Shown: piece by piece, positions 40,243 to 49,703 of the stretch
How the letters are laid out: each line of letters opens with the position of its first letter
Numbering within the stretch: the stretch's first letter is position 1
Source of the DNA: Microbacterium faecale
Lineage (GTDB): Bacteria; Actinomycetota; Actinomycetes; Actinomycetales; Microbacteriaceae
Direction of reading: 5' to 3'
DNA length: 64,000 nt
Assembly (NCBI RefSeq): GCF_014640975.1
Contig: NZ_BMHO01000001.1
Span: forward strand, 2,118,166 to 2,182,165
Translations under genes and position numbers: made by a program
Notes under the pieces: model-generated
What the model was told of the DNA's origin: nothing
The model's input: the letters and a program-made list of their open reading frames with translations, nothing else
Database searches by the model: none

Positions 40243-42768
40243 TCAGGGCGGGGGCTCATCCCGCCAGACGGCGAGGCGCTCGGTGTCGCTCACCAGCACG
40301 AGGCCATCCGTATCGCTGCGTGCGACGACCGCCCCGGATCGCGCGAGCACGGCGAGCGCATCGGGGTGCGGATGGCCGTAGTCGTTCTCCCCCACGCCGA
40401 TGAGTGCGACACGCGGCCGGATTCGCTCGTAGAGCGCCGGGAACTGGTCGCGGCTGCCGTGGTGCGATACCTTGACGACGTCGAACGTGCCGGCGACCGT
40501 GCCTCCGTCCACCAGGATCCGCTGTGCGTCGGCGCCGAGGTCTCCGAGCAGCAGCGTTCGCGGCACCGCGCCGCCACCGATCTCGAGCACGAGGCTGGTG
40601 TCGTTTCCCGGCGGGAACGCGCGCGTCTCGCCCGCCGGCCACAGGATCCGCCACGACGCCTCCCCCACGCGGCCGTGCATGCCCGCATGTCCCGCGCGCA
40701 CGTCGTCGGCGGCGGCGCGGGCCGGGGCGAGATCGGCCTCCCGTTCTGCCGGCCCGTGCACGATCGTCGCAACGCGTCCCTCCAGCGCCGGAAGCCCCGC
40801 GGCGTGGTCCATGTCGAAGTGGGTGATGAACGCCACGTCGATGCTGTCGACCCCGAGCCGCGACAGGCACCGTCGCAGCGCCGCCGCATCGGGCCCGGTG
40901 TCGATGAGCGCGACCTGCGCCCCCGATCGGATGACGATCGCATCTCCCTGTCCGACGTCGCACAACGCGATGCTCCACTCGCGGGGCGCCGTGAGCGGCG
41001 CAGCGATTCCTCCCAACGCCGCTGTTCCCGTACCGACGCCGAGGATGAGCGCGACCGCACCCGCACTGAGACGCTGCGCCATGACGGCGAGCCGCACCCA
41101 TCGGGAACGTGACCGCTCGCCGACGCGTGACGCCGGGAGCCCGGCGATCGCGACGGTGACGATGACGCCCACCAGCGCGAGCGTCACTCCTCCGAGCGCG
41201 CCTTCCCACCAGCCGAGTCGCGCCGACGGCAGCCCGGCGAACGTCTCTGCCGTGCGCGCAACCCACGCCGACGGCAACCACGCGAGCGCCGCCGTCCCCG
41301 AGGCCAGGAGCGGCAGGGGCTGCGCCAGGCAGGCGATGAGACCGAGAACGGTAGCCGCTGGCGCGGCGGGGCCGGCCACGATGTTCGCGACGACGCCGTA
41401 GAGCGCGACCTCGGAAGCGAAGAGCGCGATGATCGGGCCGCAGACCAGCTGGGCGGCGAGCGGAACGGCGATCGCGAGCGCGACCACACGGGGCATCCAT
41501 CGCTCGAAACCGCGCGCGAGAGGCGGTGTCAGGAGCAGAAGCGCTCCCGTCGCACTTGCGGACAGCAGGAAGCCGTAAGAGGCGGCGAGCCACGGATCCA
41601 TCGCCAGCAGCACGACGACGGCGAGCGACAGGACCGCGACGCCGGATCCTCGTCGCCCGAGCAGTAGCGCGAGCATCGCGATGGCGGACATCGTCGCCGC
41701 GCGGATGACGCTTGCCTCCGGCGTGACGAGCAGCACAAACAGCCCCAGCACCGCCAGAGCGATCACGACTCGGGTGCGCCGTCCCGCTCCGCACGCGGCG
41801 CTCGCGGCGAACGCGAGGCCGACCACGAGCGCGCAGTTGCTGCCGGAGACGGCGGTCAGATGGCTCAGGGACGAGGCCTTCATCGCGGCGTCCAGTTCCG
41901 GCGTCACAGCGCTCGTCTCTCCCACCGAGAGACCCGGAAGCAGGTCGCCTCCCGCCCCGGGGAGGGAGCTGGAGACGTCAGCCACGAAGCCGCGGCGCAG
42001 GGAGCTCGCGACGCCAAAGACGTGCGCCGGCGACTCCGTGACGCTCACCTCGTCGGCGAACACCGTCGCGACGGCCGCCTCGCCCGGACCCGATGCCTCG
42101 GCTTCGCCCGTGATGACGACGCGCGCGCCGAGGTCGAGGCCGATGGGCGGGTCATCGCCACGCCACTGGACCGTGACGGGTGCTTCGCCCGCAGATGTGC
42201 GGGCGCTTCCCGCGAAGCGCGTGCCCCACGGTGTCTGCTCGACCTTCGTCGCGACCTCCACGACGACCTCGACCGCGGCGGTGTCGAGAGCTTGGCGTGC
42301 GGCCTCGCGCCCCGGCTGCGCCGCGGCGACGTGCGCCGCGACCGTGCCCACCGCTGCGCACGCGACGGCGATAAGGGCGGCGCGCGACGCGATCCCGTGC
42401 GGCGGACGCGTGCTCGGTCCGCGGAACGAATCGGGCGAACGGATCCGCGGTCGAGGAGGTTTTCGGCGGCTCGAATGCGGGCGAGGTGCACGCACGCGAG
42501 GGAACGCAGCCCGTCTGACGCGCGGCCCTGGCCTCCGGCAGCCGCGTCGCCCGCTGACGAGGATGAGGAGACCCACCGCGGACGCCCACGCGCCGCCGGC
42601 GATCGCGAACGCAGCGTCGGGCCACAGGATCGACGCGAGAGCCCCCGCCCAGGTCGCGATCGCCACCGGCAGAAGCCGTAGGTCGCGCGATGCGGGAAGC
42701 CGCGACACCCGGCTCTCGGCGTCGGTCGCCCGCGACAGCATCGCCGCGCTCGCTGACGGCACGCTCAC
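40243..42768 (-). CDS. comEC: ComEC/Rec2 family DNA-uptake channel protein
   Basis: An 841-residue polytopic membrane protein. The first 100 residues hold two TMs, then an Arg/Pro-rich low-complexity stretch. The Competence domain follows, with HLTAVSGSNCALVVGLA and VIRAATMSAIAML, and several TMs (about 270-560). The C-terminal metallo-beta-lactamase-like domain shows DVGQGDAIVIRSG, ITHFDMDHAAGLP and KVSHHGSRDQFP. In competent bacteria it conducts single-stranded DNA across the membrane. The GTG start overlaps the comEA stop (GTGA). Confidence 0.92.
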   Translation of the reverse strand: MSVPSASAAMLSRATDAESRVSRLPASRDLRLLPVAIATWAGALASILWPDAAFAIAGGAWASAVGLLILVSGRRGCRRPGPRVRRAAFPRVRAPRPHSSRRKPPRPRIRSPDSFRGPSTRPPHGIASRAALIAVACAAVGTVAAHVAAAQPGREAARQALDTAAVEVVVEVATKVEQTPWGTRFAGSARTSAGEAPVTVQWRGDDPPIGLDLGARVVITGEAEASGPGEAAVATVFADEVSVTESPAHVFGVASSLRRGFVADVSSSLPGAGGDLLPGLSVGETSAVTPELDAAMKASSLSHLTAVSGSNCALVVGLAFAASAACGAGRRTRVVIALAVLGLFVLLVTPEASVIRAATMSAIAMLALLLGRRGSGVAVLSLAVVVLLAMDPWLAASYGFLLSASATGALLLLTPPLARGFERWMPRVVALAIAVPLAAQLVCGPIIALFASEVALYGVVANIVAGPAAPAATVLGLIACLAQPLPLLASGTAALAWLPSAWVARTAETFAGLPSARLGWWEGALGGVTLALVGVIVTVAIAGLPASRVGERSRSRWVRLAVMAQRLSAGAVALILGVGTGTAALGGIAAPLTAPREWSIALCDVGQGDAIVIRSGAQVALIDTGPDAAALRRCLSRLGVDSIDVAFITHFDMDHAAGLPALEGRVATIVHGPAEREADLAPARAAADDVRAGHAGMHGRVGEASWRILWPAGETRAFPPGNDTSLVLEIGGGAVPRTLLLGDLGADAQRILVDGGTVAGTFDVVKVSHHGSRDQFPALYERIRPRVALIGVGENDYGHPHPDALAVLARSGAVVARSDTDGLVLVSDTERLAVWRDEPPP

Positions 42769-43367
42769 ACCGTCACCTGATCGCGCACCGACCCCAAGAC
42801 GCTCGGGCCGATCCCCGAGACCGCAAGCAGGTCCTCCACGGATCCGAACGGACCCTCGGTCTCGCGCCAGTCGATGATGCGCGATGCGAGCGCCGGGCCG
42901 ACCCCCGTGAGGGTCTCGAGAGTCGCGGCGTCTGCGGTGTTGAGGTCGATCAGGGGTGACGTGTCGGGGCCGGGAGCCGAGGGTTCCTCTCCCTCACGCG
43001 GCACGACGAGCTGTTCGCCGTCGGTCACGGGCCGCGCGAGATTGACCCCTTCCCCGGCCGCGTCATCGGTCAGCCCACCCGCCGCCGATACGGCGTCGAT
43101 CACGCGTGCATCGGCGGCGACGACGTAGAGCCCCGGACGCTCGACGGCGCCGGAGACGTGGATATACAGCTCCCCCGCGACGGCGGCCGATGCCGGGGTA
43201 TCCGTGACGATCGGTTGGGGCGGGACCGGCTGGGCGGGAGCTGCCGCTGACCGCCAGATCCCGATGCCCACCGTTGCCGCGAGGGCCACGAGCACGAGGA
43301 CGATCGCCGCCCCCACTCCCAGCCGCGCGCGAGGGGATGCGCGGCGGTAGGCATCGAGATCCGACAT
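42765..43367 (-). CDS. comEA: ComEA family helix-hairpin-helix DNA-binding protein
   Basis: A 200-residue protein with one N-terminal TM (about 18-40), a SLBB domain (YIHVSGAVERPGLYVVAADARVIDAVSAAGG), a linker rich in acidic residues and Pro, and a C-terminal helix-hairpin-helix pair, DLNTADAATLETLTGVGPALASRIIDWR. It is the outer-face DNA receptor of the uptake machinery. TAGCCT lies six bases before the ATG. With comEC it forms a two-gene unit; pilus and ComEB genes are not here, so natural competence is not demonstrated. Confidence 0.93.
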   Translation of the reverse strand: MSDLDAYRRASPRARLGVGAAIVLVLVALAATVGIGIWRSAAAPAQPVPPQPIVTDTPASAAVAGELYIHVSGAVERPGLYVVAADARVIDAVSAAGGLTDDAAGEGVNLARPVTDGEQLVVPREGEEPSAPGPDTSPLIDLNTADAATLETLTGVGPALASRIIDWRETEGPFGSVEDLLAVSGIGPSVLGSVRDQVTV

Positions 43368-43373
43368 GCCGCG

Positions 43374-43379
43374 AGGCTA
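43374..43379 (-). promoter_or_regulatory. -10 box for leaderless comEA
   Basis: TAGCCT lies six bases before the comEA ATG; no Shine-Dalgarno is present. Confidence 0.6.
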
Positions 43380-43453
43380 GGCACCGACCGCGCACGCGCG
43401 GGGGCGCCCGCTCCCGGATCCTCAGAGAACGGGCGGAGATCTCTGCTTGTGGA

Positions 43454-43493
43454 CGAGCCGACACCGCGCGTGTCGCCGCGCGGTGTCGGCTCG
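43454..43493 (-). terminator. Long perfect hairpin after leuS
   Basis: A 17-bp perfect stem with a six-base loop abuts the leuS stop codon. Arms are CGAGCCGACACCGCGCG and its complement. No T-run follows on the minus strand, so it is either a U-independent terminator or an mRNA end guard. Confidence 0.7.
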
Positions 43494-46070
43494 TTACTTC
43501 ACGACGAGGCTGACGATCTTCGGCGCCCGCACGATGGCCTTGACGATCTGTCCGTCGCCGACGAAGCGCTGCACCTTCTCATCCGCGCGAGCGAGCTGCT
43601 CGAGCTCCTCGGGATCGATCGTCGCCGAGACCTCGAGCTGCGAGCGGACCTTGCCATTGACCTGCACGACCGCCGTGACGGTGTCCTCGACGAGCAGTGC
43701 GGGATCCGCCTCACGCCACGGAGCCAGCCCGACGGACGGTTCGAAGCCAAGGCGGTGCCACACTTCCTCCGCCGTGTGCGGGGCGAACAAGTCCAGCACC
43801 ACCGCGACCGTCTCGACGGCCTCGCGCACGGCCGGATCCGCTCCGCCCGCGCCCTGGTCGATCGTCTTTCGGATCGCGTTGACGAGCTCCATCAGCCGAG
43901 CGACGACGACGTTGAACTTCGTCTGCTCGATCATGCCTGGCGCGTCGGCCAGCACGCGGTGCGTGACGCGCCGGAGCGCCTCGTCACCCGTCGAGAAGTC
44001 GACGCCCGGAGCGCTCGCGACGTCCTCGGCAGCGCGCATCGCCCGCGCGAGGAACTTCTTCGCCCCCGCGGTGTGCACGTCCTTCCAGTCCTTGTCGTCC
44101 TCTACGGGACCGGCGAATGCGAGCGCGACCCGAACCGCGTCGGATCCGTGCTCGTCGAGCTGCTCGGACACCGAGACGAGGTTGCCCTTCGACTTCGACA
44201 TCTTCGCCCCGTCGAGGAGCACCATGCCCTGGTTGATCAGGCTCGAGAACGGTTCCGTGAAGTCGACGAGGCCCATGTCGAACAGCACCTTGGTGATGAA
44301 CCGCGCGTACAGCAGGTGGAGGATCGCGTGCTCGACGCCGCCGATGTACGTGTCGACGGGCGCCCAGCGTCGCGCCTCGGCCGGGTCGAATGCGACCGTC
44401 TCGTCACGCGCCGACAGGAAGCGCAGGAAGTACCACGAGCTGTCGACGAACGTGTCCATCGTGTCGGGGTCGCGGCGCGCCGGCTCGCCGGAGGCTGTGG
44501 TCGTAGTGACCCACTCGGTCGCACCGCCGAGCGGCGAGGTGCCCTTCGGCGTGAGATCGATGTCCTTGGCCACCGGGAGCGTCACCGGGAGCTGCTCCGC
44601 CGGGACCTTCTCGATGCGGCCGTCCTCCGTGTGCACCATGGGGATCGGCGTGCCCCAGAAACGCTGGCGGGAGATGAGCCAGTCGCGCAGGCGGAACTGC
44701 TTCGCGGCGCGGCCCGCGCCCTTGGCCTCGAGGATCTCGGTGACGCGCGCGATGGCGTTGCGCTTCGACAGGCCGTTGATCTCGCCCGAGTTGATCATCC
44801 GGCCCTCGCCCGCGAGCGCCTCGCCCGTCACGACGGGGTCGGGCAGCGGATCCGGGTCGATCGCAGCGCCGTCGGCATCGGTCTCGATGACGGGGACGAC
44901 GCCGGTGACGGGAGCGGTCGTGTCGACGACGACGCGCACCGGGAGGTCGAAAGTGCGCGCGAAATCGAGGTCACGCTGGTCGTGGGCGGGGACGGCCATG
45001 ACGGCACCGTGTCCGTAGTCCGCGAGCACGTAGTCGGCCGCCCAGATGGGCAGCCGCTCGCCGTTGACGGGGTTGATTGCAAAGCGGTCGAGCGGAACGC
45101 CCGTCTTCTCCCGGTCGACGGACTGCCGCTCGATCTCAGTCTGCTTCTGCGTTCGCGTCAGGTACTCATCGAACCGCGTCTTCGTCTCGGGTGACGCGTC
45201 GGCGACCAGCTCGGCGGCGAGGTCGCTGTCGGGTGCGACCACCATGAACGTCGCGCCGTACAGCGTGTCCGGACGCGTGGAGAACACCGTCACCGGCTCG
45301 GTACGGCCCTCGATGACGAAGTCGATGTCGGCGCCGATCGAACGGCCGATCCAGTTGCGCTGCATCTGCAGCACCTTGCTCGGCCAGGCGCCCTCGAGCT
45401 GGTTGAGGTCGTCGAGCAAGCGGTCGGCATAGTCGGTGATCTTGAAGTACCACTGCGTCAGCTTTCGCTTGATGACCGCGGCACCGCAGCGATCGCACTC
45501 GCCATCGACGACCTGCTCGTTCGCGAGCACCGTCTGGTCGTTCGGGCACCAGTTGACCGGGCTCTCCTTGCGATAGGCGAGGTCTCTGTCGTACAGCTGC
45601 TGGAACAGCCACTGATTCCACTCGTAGTACTCGGGATCCGACGTGTGCAGCACGCGCGACCAGTCGAACGACGATCCGTAGCGCTTCAGGCTCGTGCGCT
45701 GTTGCGCGATGTTGTCGTACGTCCACTCGCGGGGATCCGCACCGCGCTGGATCGCCGCGTTCTCGGCGGGGAGGCCGAACGAATCCCAGCCGATCGGGTG
45801 CAACACGTTGTAGCCGCGGTGACGCCAGAATCGGGCCACGATGTCGCTGTACAGGTAATTCTCGGCGTGCCCCATGTGCATGTCGCCCGAGGGGTACGGG
45901 AACATCGCGAGCACGTACTTGCGTGGCCGGTCGTCGGCGGATCCGCCCGCGTGGAAGGTGCCGTGCTCTTCCCAGTACTGCTGCCACTTCTGCTGGATCT
46001 CGTGGATCCGGTCGCTCTCGGCGGCGCTGGTCTCGGGGGCGGTGGGCTCTGACACGTCGAAGGAAGCCAA
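43494..46070 (-). CDS. leuS: Leucine--tRNA ligase
   Basis: An 858-residue class I synthetase charging tRNA-Leu. HIGH is HMGH in [20 protein letters not shown], and KMSKS lies in [16 protein letters not shown]. The CP1 editing domain begins near [24 protein letters not shown], and the zinc-type CxxC pair is GECDRCGAA. The TTG at 46070 is the first usual start of the frame, but has no ribosome site. An in-frame GTG lies five codons later, and the frame is open upstream to an ATT placed six bases after TAACCT. The true N-terminus is therefore uncertain. Confidence 0.95.
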   Translation of the reverse strand: MASFDVSEPTAPETSAAESDRIHEIQQKWQQYWEEHGTFHAGGSADDRPRKYVLAMFPYPSGDMHMGHAENYLYSDIVARFWRHRGYNVLHPIGWDSFGLPAENAAIQRGADPREWTYDNIAQQRTSLKRYGSSFDWSRVLHTSDPEYYEWNQWLFQQLYDRDLAYRKESPVNWCPNDQTVLANEQVVDGECDRCGAAVIKRKLTQWYFKITDYADRLLDDLNQLEGAWPSKVLQMQRNWIGRSIGADIDFVIEGRTEPVTVFSTRPDTLYGATFMVVAPDSDLAAELVADASPETKTRFDEYLTRTQKQTEIERQSVDREKTGVPLDRFAINPVNGERLPIWAADYVLADYGHGAVMAVPAHDQRDLDFARTFDLPVRVVVDTTAPVTGVVPVIETDADGAAIDPDPLPDPVVTGEALAGEGRMINSGEINGLSKRNAIARVTEILEAKGAGRAAKQFRLRDWLISRQRFWGTPIPMVHTEDGRIEKVPAEQLPVTLPVAKDIDLTPKGTSPLGGATEWVTTTTASGEPARRDPDTMDTFVDSSWYFLRFLSARDETVAFDPAEARRWAPVDTYIGGVEHAILHLLYARFITKVLFDMGLVDFTEPFSSLINQGMVLLDGAKMSKSKGNLVSVSEQLDEHGSDAVRVALAFAGPVEDDKDWKDVHTAGAKKFLARAMRAAEDVASAPGVDFSTGDEALRRVTHRVLADAPGMIEQTKFNVVVARLMELVNAIRKTIDQGAGGADPAVREAVETVAVVLDLFAPHTAEEVWHRLGFEPSVGLAPWREADPALLVEDTVTAVVQVNGKVRSQLEVSATIDPEELEQLARADEKVQRFVGDGQIVKAIVRAPKIVSLVVK

Positions 46071-46118
46071 TCGATGAGGGAATCGCGCGAGCGAGCGCGC
46101 GAGGAAACGAATGGTTCC

Positions 46119-46124
46119 AGGTTA
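46119..46124 (-). promoter_or_regulatory. Probable leuS -10 box
   Basis: TAACCT on the minus strand lies 48 bases before the TTG start of leuS and exactly six bases before an in-frame ATT codon. A GC-rich palindromic run (GCGCGCTCGCTCGCGCG) lies between. No T-box or other leader fold was recognised. Confidence 0.45.
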
Positions 46125-46150
46125 CCGCGCGCTCCTCAGCATCTCCGCCG

Positions 46151-46156
46151 TAGGAT
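46151..46156 (+). promoter_or_regulatory. -10 box for leaderless dedA-family gene
   Basis: TAGGAT lies seven bases before the GTG at 46164. Confidence 0.5.
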
Positions 46157-46163
46157 CGACAAC

Positions 46164-46805
46164 GTGCTGAACGAGGTCCTGTCCACGATTCTCGACGTCG
46201 TGCAGAGCGTCGCGCCGTGGCTGCGGATCCTCATCGCCAGCATCGCAATCATGCTCGAGACGAGCGTGCTGATCGGACTCATCGTGCCCGGCGACACGAT
46301 CGTGATCGTCGCGGCAACCGGCGTCACCTCGGTCCCCGAGGCGTTGATCCTCGGTGCGTTCGTCGTCGCGGGGGCGTTCGCGGGCGAGAGCATCGGCTAC
46401 GCGATCGGGCGTTGGGCCGGACCGTGGCTACGCGAGTCGCGCCTGGGCCGTTGGATCGGGCGCCGCAACTGGGACCGCGCCGAGACCTATCTGCAGAGGC
46501 GAGGGGGGATCGCGATCTTCCTGTCGCGTTTCCTTCCGGTGCTGCACTCCGTCGTGCCGCTCACCGTGGGCATGTCGGGATACCCGTACCGCAAGTTCGT
46601 GGCCTGGACGATACCCGCGTGCGTGCTGTGGTCCGCCATCTACATCTCGATCGCCGCAGGCGCCGCCGAAACTTACCGAGAGCTCGCGGGCAGCGCCCAC
46701 TGGGCCGGTTACGCCTTCATCGGCATCATCGTCGCCGGACTGCTGCTCGTCTTCGCCGGAAAGAAGCTGTTGGGCTGGTTCGAGCGCCGGCACATGAAAG
46801 ACTGA
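46164..46805 (+). CDS. DedA family membrane protein
   Basis: A 213-residue polytopic protein of the DedA/SNARE-associated family, which in other bacteria flips or recycles polyprenyl phosphate lipids across the membrane. Diagnostic blocks are ETSVLIGLIVPGDTIVIVAATG with its acidic residue, GESIGYAIGRWAG, and the FLSRFLPVLHSVVPLTVGMSGYP re-entrant Arg/Pro motif. The GTG at 46164 was chosen because TAGGAT precedes it by seven bases and homology begins there. Divergent from leuS. It is followed after five bases by the APP1-domain gene, so both are likely one transcript. Confidence 0.88.
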   Translation: MLNEVLSTILDVVQSVAPWLRILIASIAIMLETSVLIGLIVPGDTIVIVAATGVTSVPEALILGAFVVAGAFAGESIGYAIGRWAGPWLRESRLGRWIGRRNWDRAETYLQRRGGIAIFLSRFLPVLHSVVPLTVGMSGYPYRKFVAWTIPACVLWSAIYISIAAGAAETYRELAGSAHWAGYAFIGIIVAGLLLVFAGKKLLGWFERRHMKD

Positions 46806-46810
46806 GCGCG

Positions 46811-47845
46811 ATGGCATCCCGACCAGCGCAGCCCGCACACGATCCCGCCCGCAAAATCCTGTGGATCGCACGCTTCGAACGCCGCTTCCATGCATGGCGT
46901 GAGCGTATGGCGCGCAAGCGCGGGCGCACGCCGACCGTCCTTCCGTTCCCCGGCTACGGCGGCGATGGGTGGGTGCGTGTCGTCGGGCGCGTTCTGATCC
47001 TGCCTTCCGTGCGGTCGAAGAGGCGCGGCGACAGCGTGCGCGGGTGGCGCTCATTCGTCGGGATCGCCGTCGGATACGCGACCGTGACGGTCACGATCGG
47101 TGACAACACGCACAACGTGGTCGCCGACCGCGGCGGCGTGATCGACGTGACTCTGCCAGCCCATCTGCCGCCGGGATGGCAGCCGTTTCAGATGACCGTC
47201 GAGGGCTCGAGCGTCGAGGCCCACGCGTTCATCGTGGATCCAGACGTGCGCTTCGGCGTCGTCAGCGACGTCGACGACACGGTGATGGTGACGGCGCTCC
47301 CCCGTCCGCTGCTCGCGGCATGGAACTCGTTCGTCGTCAACGAACACGCACGTCAGCCCGTCCCCGGCATGGCGGTGCTCCTCGATCGGCTCATGCGCGA
47401 GAATCCCGGGGCGCCGATGATCTATCTCTCCACGGGCGCGTGGAACGTCGCGCCGACGCTCAACCGGTTCCTGCACCGCAACCTGTTCCCGCGCGGCTCG
47501 ATGCTGCTCACCGACTGGGGCCCCACGCACGACCGGTGGTTCCGCAGTGGACGCGCCCACAAGGAGTCGAACCTCCGGCGGCTCGCCCAGGAGTTCCCGC
47601 AGATCACCTGGCTGCTCATCGGCGACGACGGCCAGCACGACGATGAGATCTACACGACGTTCACCGCCGAGCATCCCTCGTCCGTCGCAGGCGTCGCGAT
47701 CCGCCGTCTGACCGCCGCGGAAGCCGTGCTCGCGGGGGGCCGCATGTCGGTCGACGACCACTCGGCGGCGGGCGTTCCCTGGGTCTCGTCGGTCGACGGC
47801 GCCGGTCTCGCCAAGCGCCTCGAGCGCCTCGGTCTCCTGTCCTAA
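46811..47845 (+). CDS. APP1-domain (phosphatidate phosphatase-like) protein
   Basis: A 344-residue protein of the DUF2183/App1 family, HAD-like phosphatases related to yeast actin-patch phosphatidate phosphatase. After a basic N-terminal segment and a beta-rich domain (about 95-140) comes the catalytic DxDxT in VVSDVDDTVMVTALP, then MIYLSTGAWN and WLLIGDDGQHDDEIY. A lipid phosphate substrate is likely, and the coupling to DedA also points to membrane lipid phosphate handling; direct evidence is absent. No signal peptide is seen, so it is probably cytoplasmic. Confidence 0.85.
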   Translation: MASRPAQPAHDPARKILWIARFERRFHAWRERMARKRGRTPTVLPFPGYGGDGWVRVVGRVLILPSVRSKRRGDSVRGWRSFVGIAVGYATVTVTIGDNTHNVVADRGGVIDVTLPAHLPPGWQPFQMTVEGSSVEAHAFIVDPDVRFGVVSDVDDTVMVTALPRPLLAAWNSFVVNEHARQPVPGMAVLLDRLMRENPGAPMIYLSTGAWNVAPTLNRFLHRNLFPRGSMLLTDWGPTHDRWFRSGRAHKESNLRRLAQEFPQITWLLIGDDGQHDDEIYTTFTAEHPSSVAGVAIRRLTAAEAVLAGGRMSVDDHSAAGVPWVSSVDGAGLAKRLERLGLLS

Positions 47846-47928
47846 CGCAAGGGCCCGCGCGCGGGCACCGGTGGGCGCCGGTGCGCGCGGTGGGCGTCCG
47901 CGAGTGCGGGACCGCCTCTCGACGCGGT

Positions 47929-47982
47929 CGCGAGTGCCTACGCGCCCTTTCCAGGCGGTGGAAGGGCAGATGGGCACTCGCG
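47929..47982. repeat. 54-bp palindromic repeat, copy A
   Basis: An imperfect palindrome whose outer arms are CGCGAGTGCC and GGCACTCGCG. Inner arms CCCTTTCCA and TGGAAGGG lie around a short loop. It sits between the convergent APP1 and 2H phosphoesterase genes. A related copy of identical length is at 49704-49757, with about 38 of 54 positions the same by eye. A further CGCGAGTG arm lies at 47899-47906. Confidence 0.75.
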
Positions 47983-48001
47983 GAGGTGGTGAACGCGAGC
48001 G

Positions 48002-48517
48002 CTATCCACCGAGGGGGAAGACGTCGATGGGGCGCCATGTTCCATTTGAACGCTCGGCGAGCAACGTCACCGCATCGGCGTGATCGGTGATGGGCAACAA
48101 CCTGGCCACGGCTGCTTCCGCTTCGGCGAGCACGCTGCGTGGCTTTCCGTCGCCGATCGTGAGGTGCGGGATCGTCTCGTCATACGCCCCGCCGTATGGG
48201 CGAAGCGACGGGAACATGCCCTCGACGGCCTCGATCACAGCACGAAGCGACGCGTCCGATGTCGGCGCGAGCCACAGCACAGCGTCGCCGAACCATGCGG
48301 TGCGGGCCAACTCAACTGAGAATGGGGCAATGGCTTCGAGCGCGACGGACAAGTGCCGCCGCACATCGTCATCGATCTCGTCGAGCGGCATGAAGGGAAA
48401 GAGCACCGTGAAGTGGGCAGGGACGCCCAGGGGCGCGTCGCTCGCCAACCTGCCGCGCTGGGCGCCGACAATGGCGTCCACGCGAGGCATCCGGATCACG
48501 AGAGCGGTTCGTCGCAT
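48002..48517 (-). CDS. 2'-5' RNA ligase-family 2H phosphoesterase
   Basis: A 171-residue two-histidine phosphoesterase. The two catalytic motifs are HFTVLFPF (about 35-42) and HLTIGDG (about 116-122), each with the H-x-T pair. Members open cyclic phosphates or ligate 2'-5' RNA ends in vitro; the natural substrate is unknown. The ATG at 48517 follows a moderate GAGAAG ten bases upstream. It converges with the APP1 gene, with a palindromic repeat between. Confidence 0.82.
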   Translation of the reverse strand: MRRTALVIRMPRVDAIVGAQRGRLASDAPLGVPAHFTVLFPFMPLDEIDDDVRRHLSVALEAIAPFSVELARTAWFGDAVLWLAPTSDASLRAVIEAVEGMFPSLRPYGGAYDETIPHLTIGDGKPRSVLAEAEAAVARLLPITDHADAVTLLAERSNGTWRPIDVFPLGG

Positions 48518-48618
48518 TCGGCGATCTTCTCATTCGCCACGCCACATGAGCGGACCTGGCCCGACGGCGTCGAGACAGATGAGCGGCACGAGCGACGCAA
48601 CGTGACCGCGTGATGCGG

Positions 48619-49581
48619 TCATCCGATCGGCGTTCGGAAGGCCGCGGCGGCGCAGACCCGCCGTACCACCTCGCTCTGCGCGCGGAAGACGTGCGCCGAC
48701 GTGAGACGGACCGCGCGCCAGTCGAGCTCCATCACGTCCGAATAGCGGTCGATGTCGCGCTCAAACTGGGCACGCTCCCGGTGCCCATCCCCCTCGTATT
48801 CGATGAGCACCTTGAGATGCGGATACGCCATATCGCCACACGCGACGAAGGTGCCGCGTTCGTCGAAGATGTCGTGATCGAGCACGGGCTCCGGCAGACC
48901 AGCATCGACGATGAGGAGCCGCGTCCACGTCTCAGGACGGGACGACGCGCCCGTCCGCGCCCGGGCAAGCGCTCGACGCAGCTTCGGCGCCGCGCGCCAT
49001 CGATTGGCCAGGAGGATCTGTTCGAGTCGCTCGCGGGTCGCATACGGTCGGGTGCGCGTGAGCCGCACGAGCCCGCCAGGAGACCGCGGTACTCGAATGA
49101 TGTGGTCCGTCGCCGCGACGAGGTCGTACTCGCCGAGGTGCTCACCGAGTGTCGCCCACGTCAGGATCGGGTCGGCGACGCGGAGGCCAGAGACGGTCAC
49201 GGTATGCCCGGACGTGCTGACCCGTCGACCACGGACTCCCGCACGGCGGGGCGGAGTGCGGGGGAACTCGACTCCGACGTAGAGGTCTCGGTGCAAGCCG
49301 GTTGGCAGCGGAACGCCGCCGATGAGCGCGGCCGTCGGACCGACGAAGAATGCGTGCTCGGGCATGATCTGGCTGTACGCGCGGATCCGTCGCCACGCGT
49401 CGTCGCGTTCGGCTTCGGCAGTCGTGGGAAACGCCGCCGCGACGGGACGCGATCGCACTCCACGGAAGGGAACCTCGAATTGTGGTCCGCGGAGTCGCTT
49501 CTCGCTGACGCCCGCTTCGCGCGCCGCGCGCACCGAGAATGCCTCGCCGAGCTGATCGGGAAGCGCGAATCGCGGGTTCAT
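48619..49581 (-). CDS. DUF559-like (Vsr-fold) protein with AbiEi-like N-terminus
   Basis: A 320-residue protein. The N-terminal part (VRAAREAGVSEKRLRGPQFEV) resembles the winged-helix start of AbiEi-type antitoxins. The middle has PTAALIGGVPLPTGLHRDLYVGV, and the C-terminal third shows LIEYEGDGHRERAQFERDIDRY followed by VRLTSAHVF, which fits a restriction-endonuclease-like Vsr/DUF559 fold with a conserved E-x-DG-x-H. Such proteins are frequent in several copies in Microbacteriaceae. Neither nuclease activity nor a partner toxin is demonstrated; no toxin gene is adjacent. AGGGT lies about seven bases before the ATG. Confidence 0.75.
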   Translation of the reverse strand: MNPRFALPDQLGEAFSVRAAREAGVSEKRLRGPQFEVPFRGVRSRPVAAAFPTTAEAERDDAWRRIRAYSQIMPEHAFFVGPTAALIGGVPLPTGLHRDLYVGVEFPRTPPRRAGVRGRRVSTSGHTVTVSGLRVADPILTWATLGEHLGEYDLVAATDHIIRVPRSPGGLVRLTRTRPYATRERLEQILLANRWRAAPKLRRALARARTGASSRPETWTRLLIVDAGLPEPVLDHDIFDERGTFVACGDMAYPHLKVLIEYEGDGHRERAQFERDIDRYSDVMELDWRAVRLTSAHVFRAQSEVVRRVCAAAAFRTPIG

Positions 49582-49703
49582 GCGACGACCCTCGCAGAGC
49601 GCGCCCTTCGTCGCAGAGGTTATCCACAGGCCACACCTTCGCGAGTGCCGACGTGCACCGCGGCGCCGTCACGCCGGTGCGCGGTGAACACTCCATCCCT
49701 GTT

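Noticed and set aside
40243..43367. comEC-comEA as proof of natural competence
   Set aside because: These genes are conserved in many actinobacteria not known to be transformable, and the pilus and nuclease parts are not in the window.
46071..46163. T-box leader for leuS
   Set aside because: The gap is too short (93 bases shared with the dedA promoter) and no specifier loop or T-box sequence is present.
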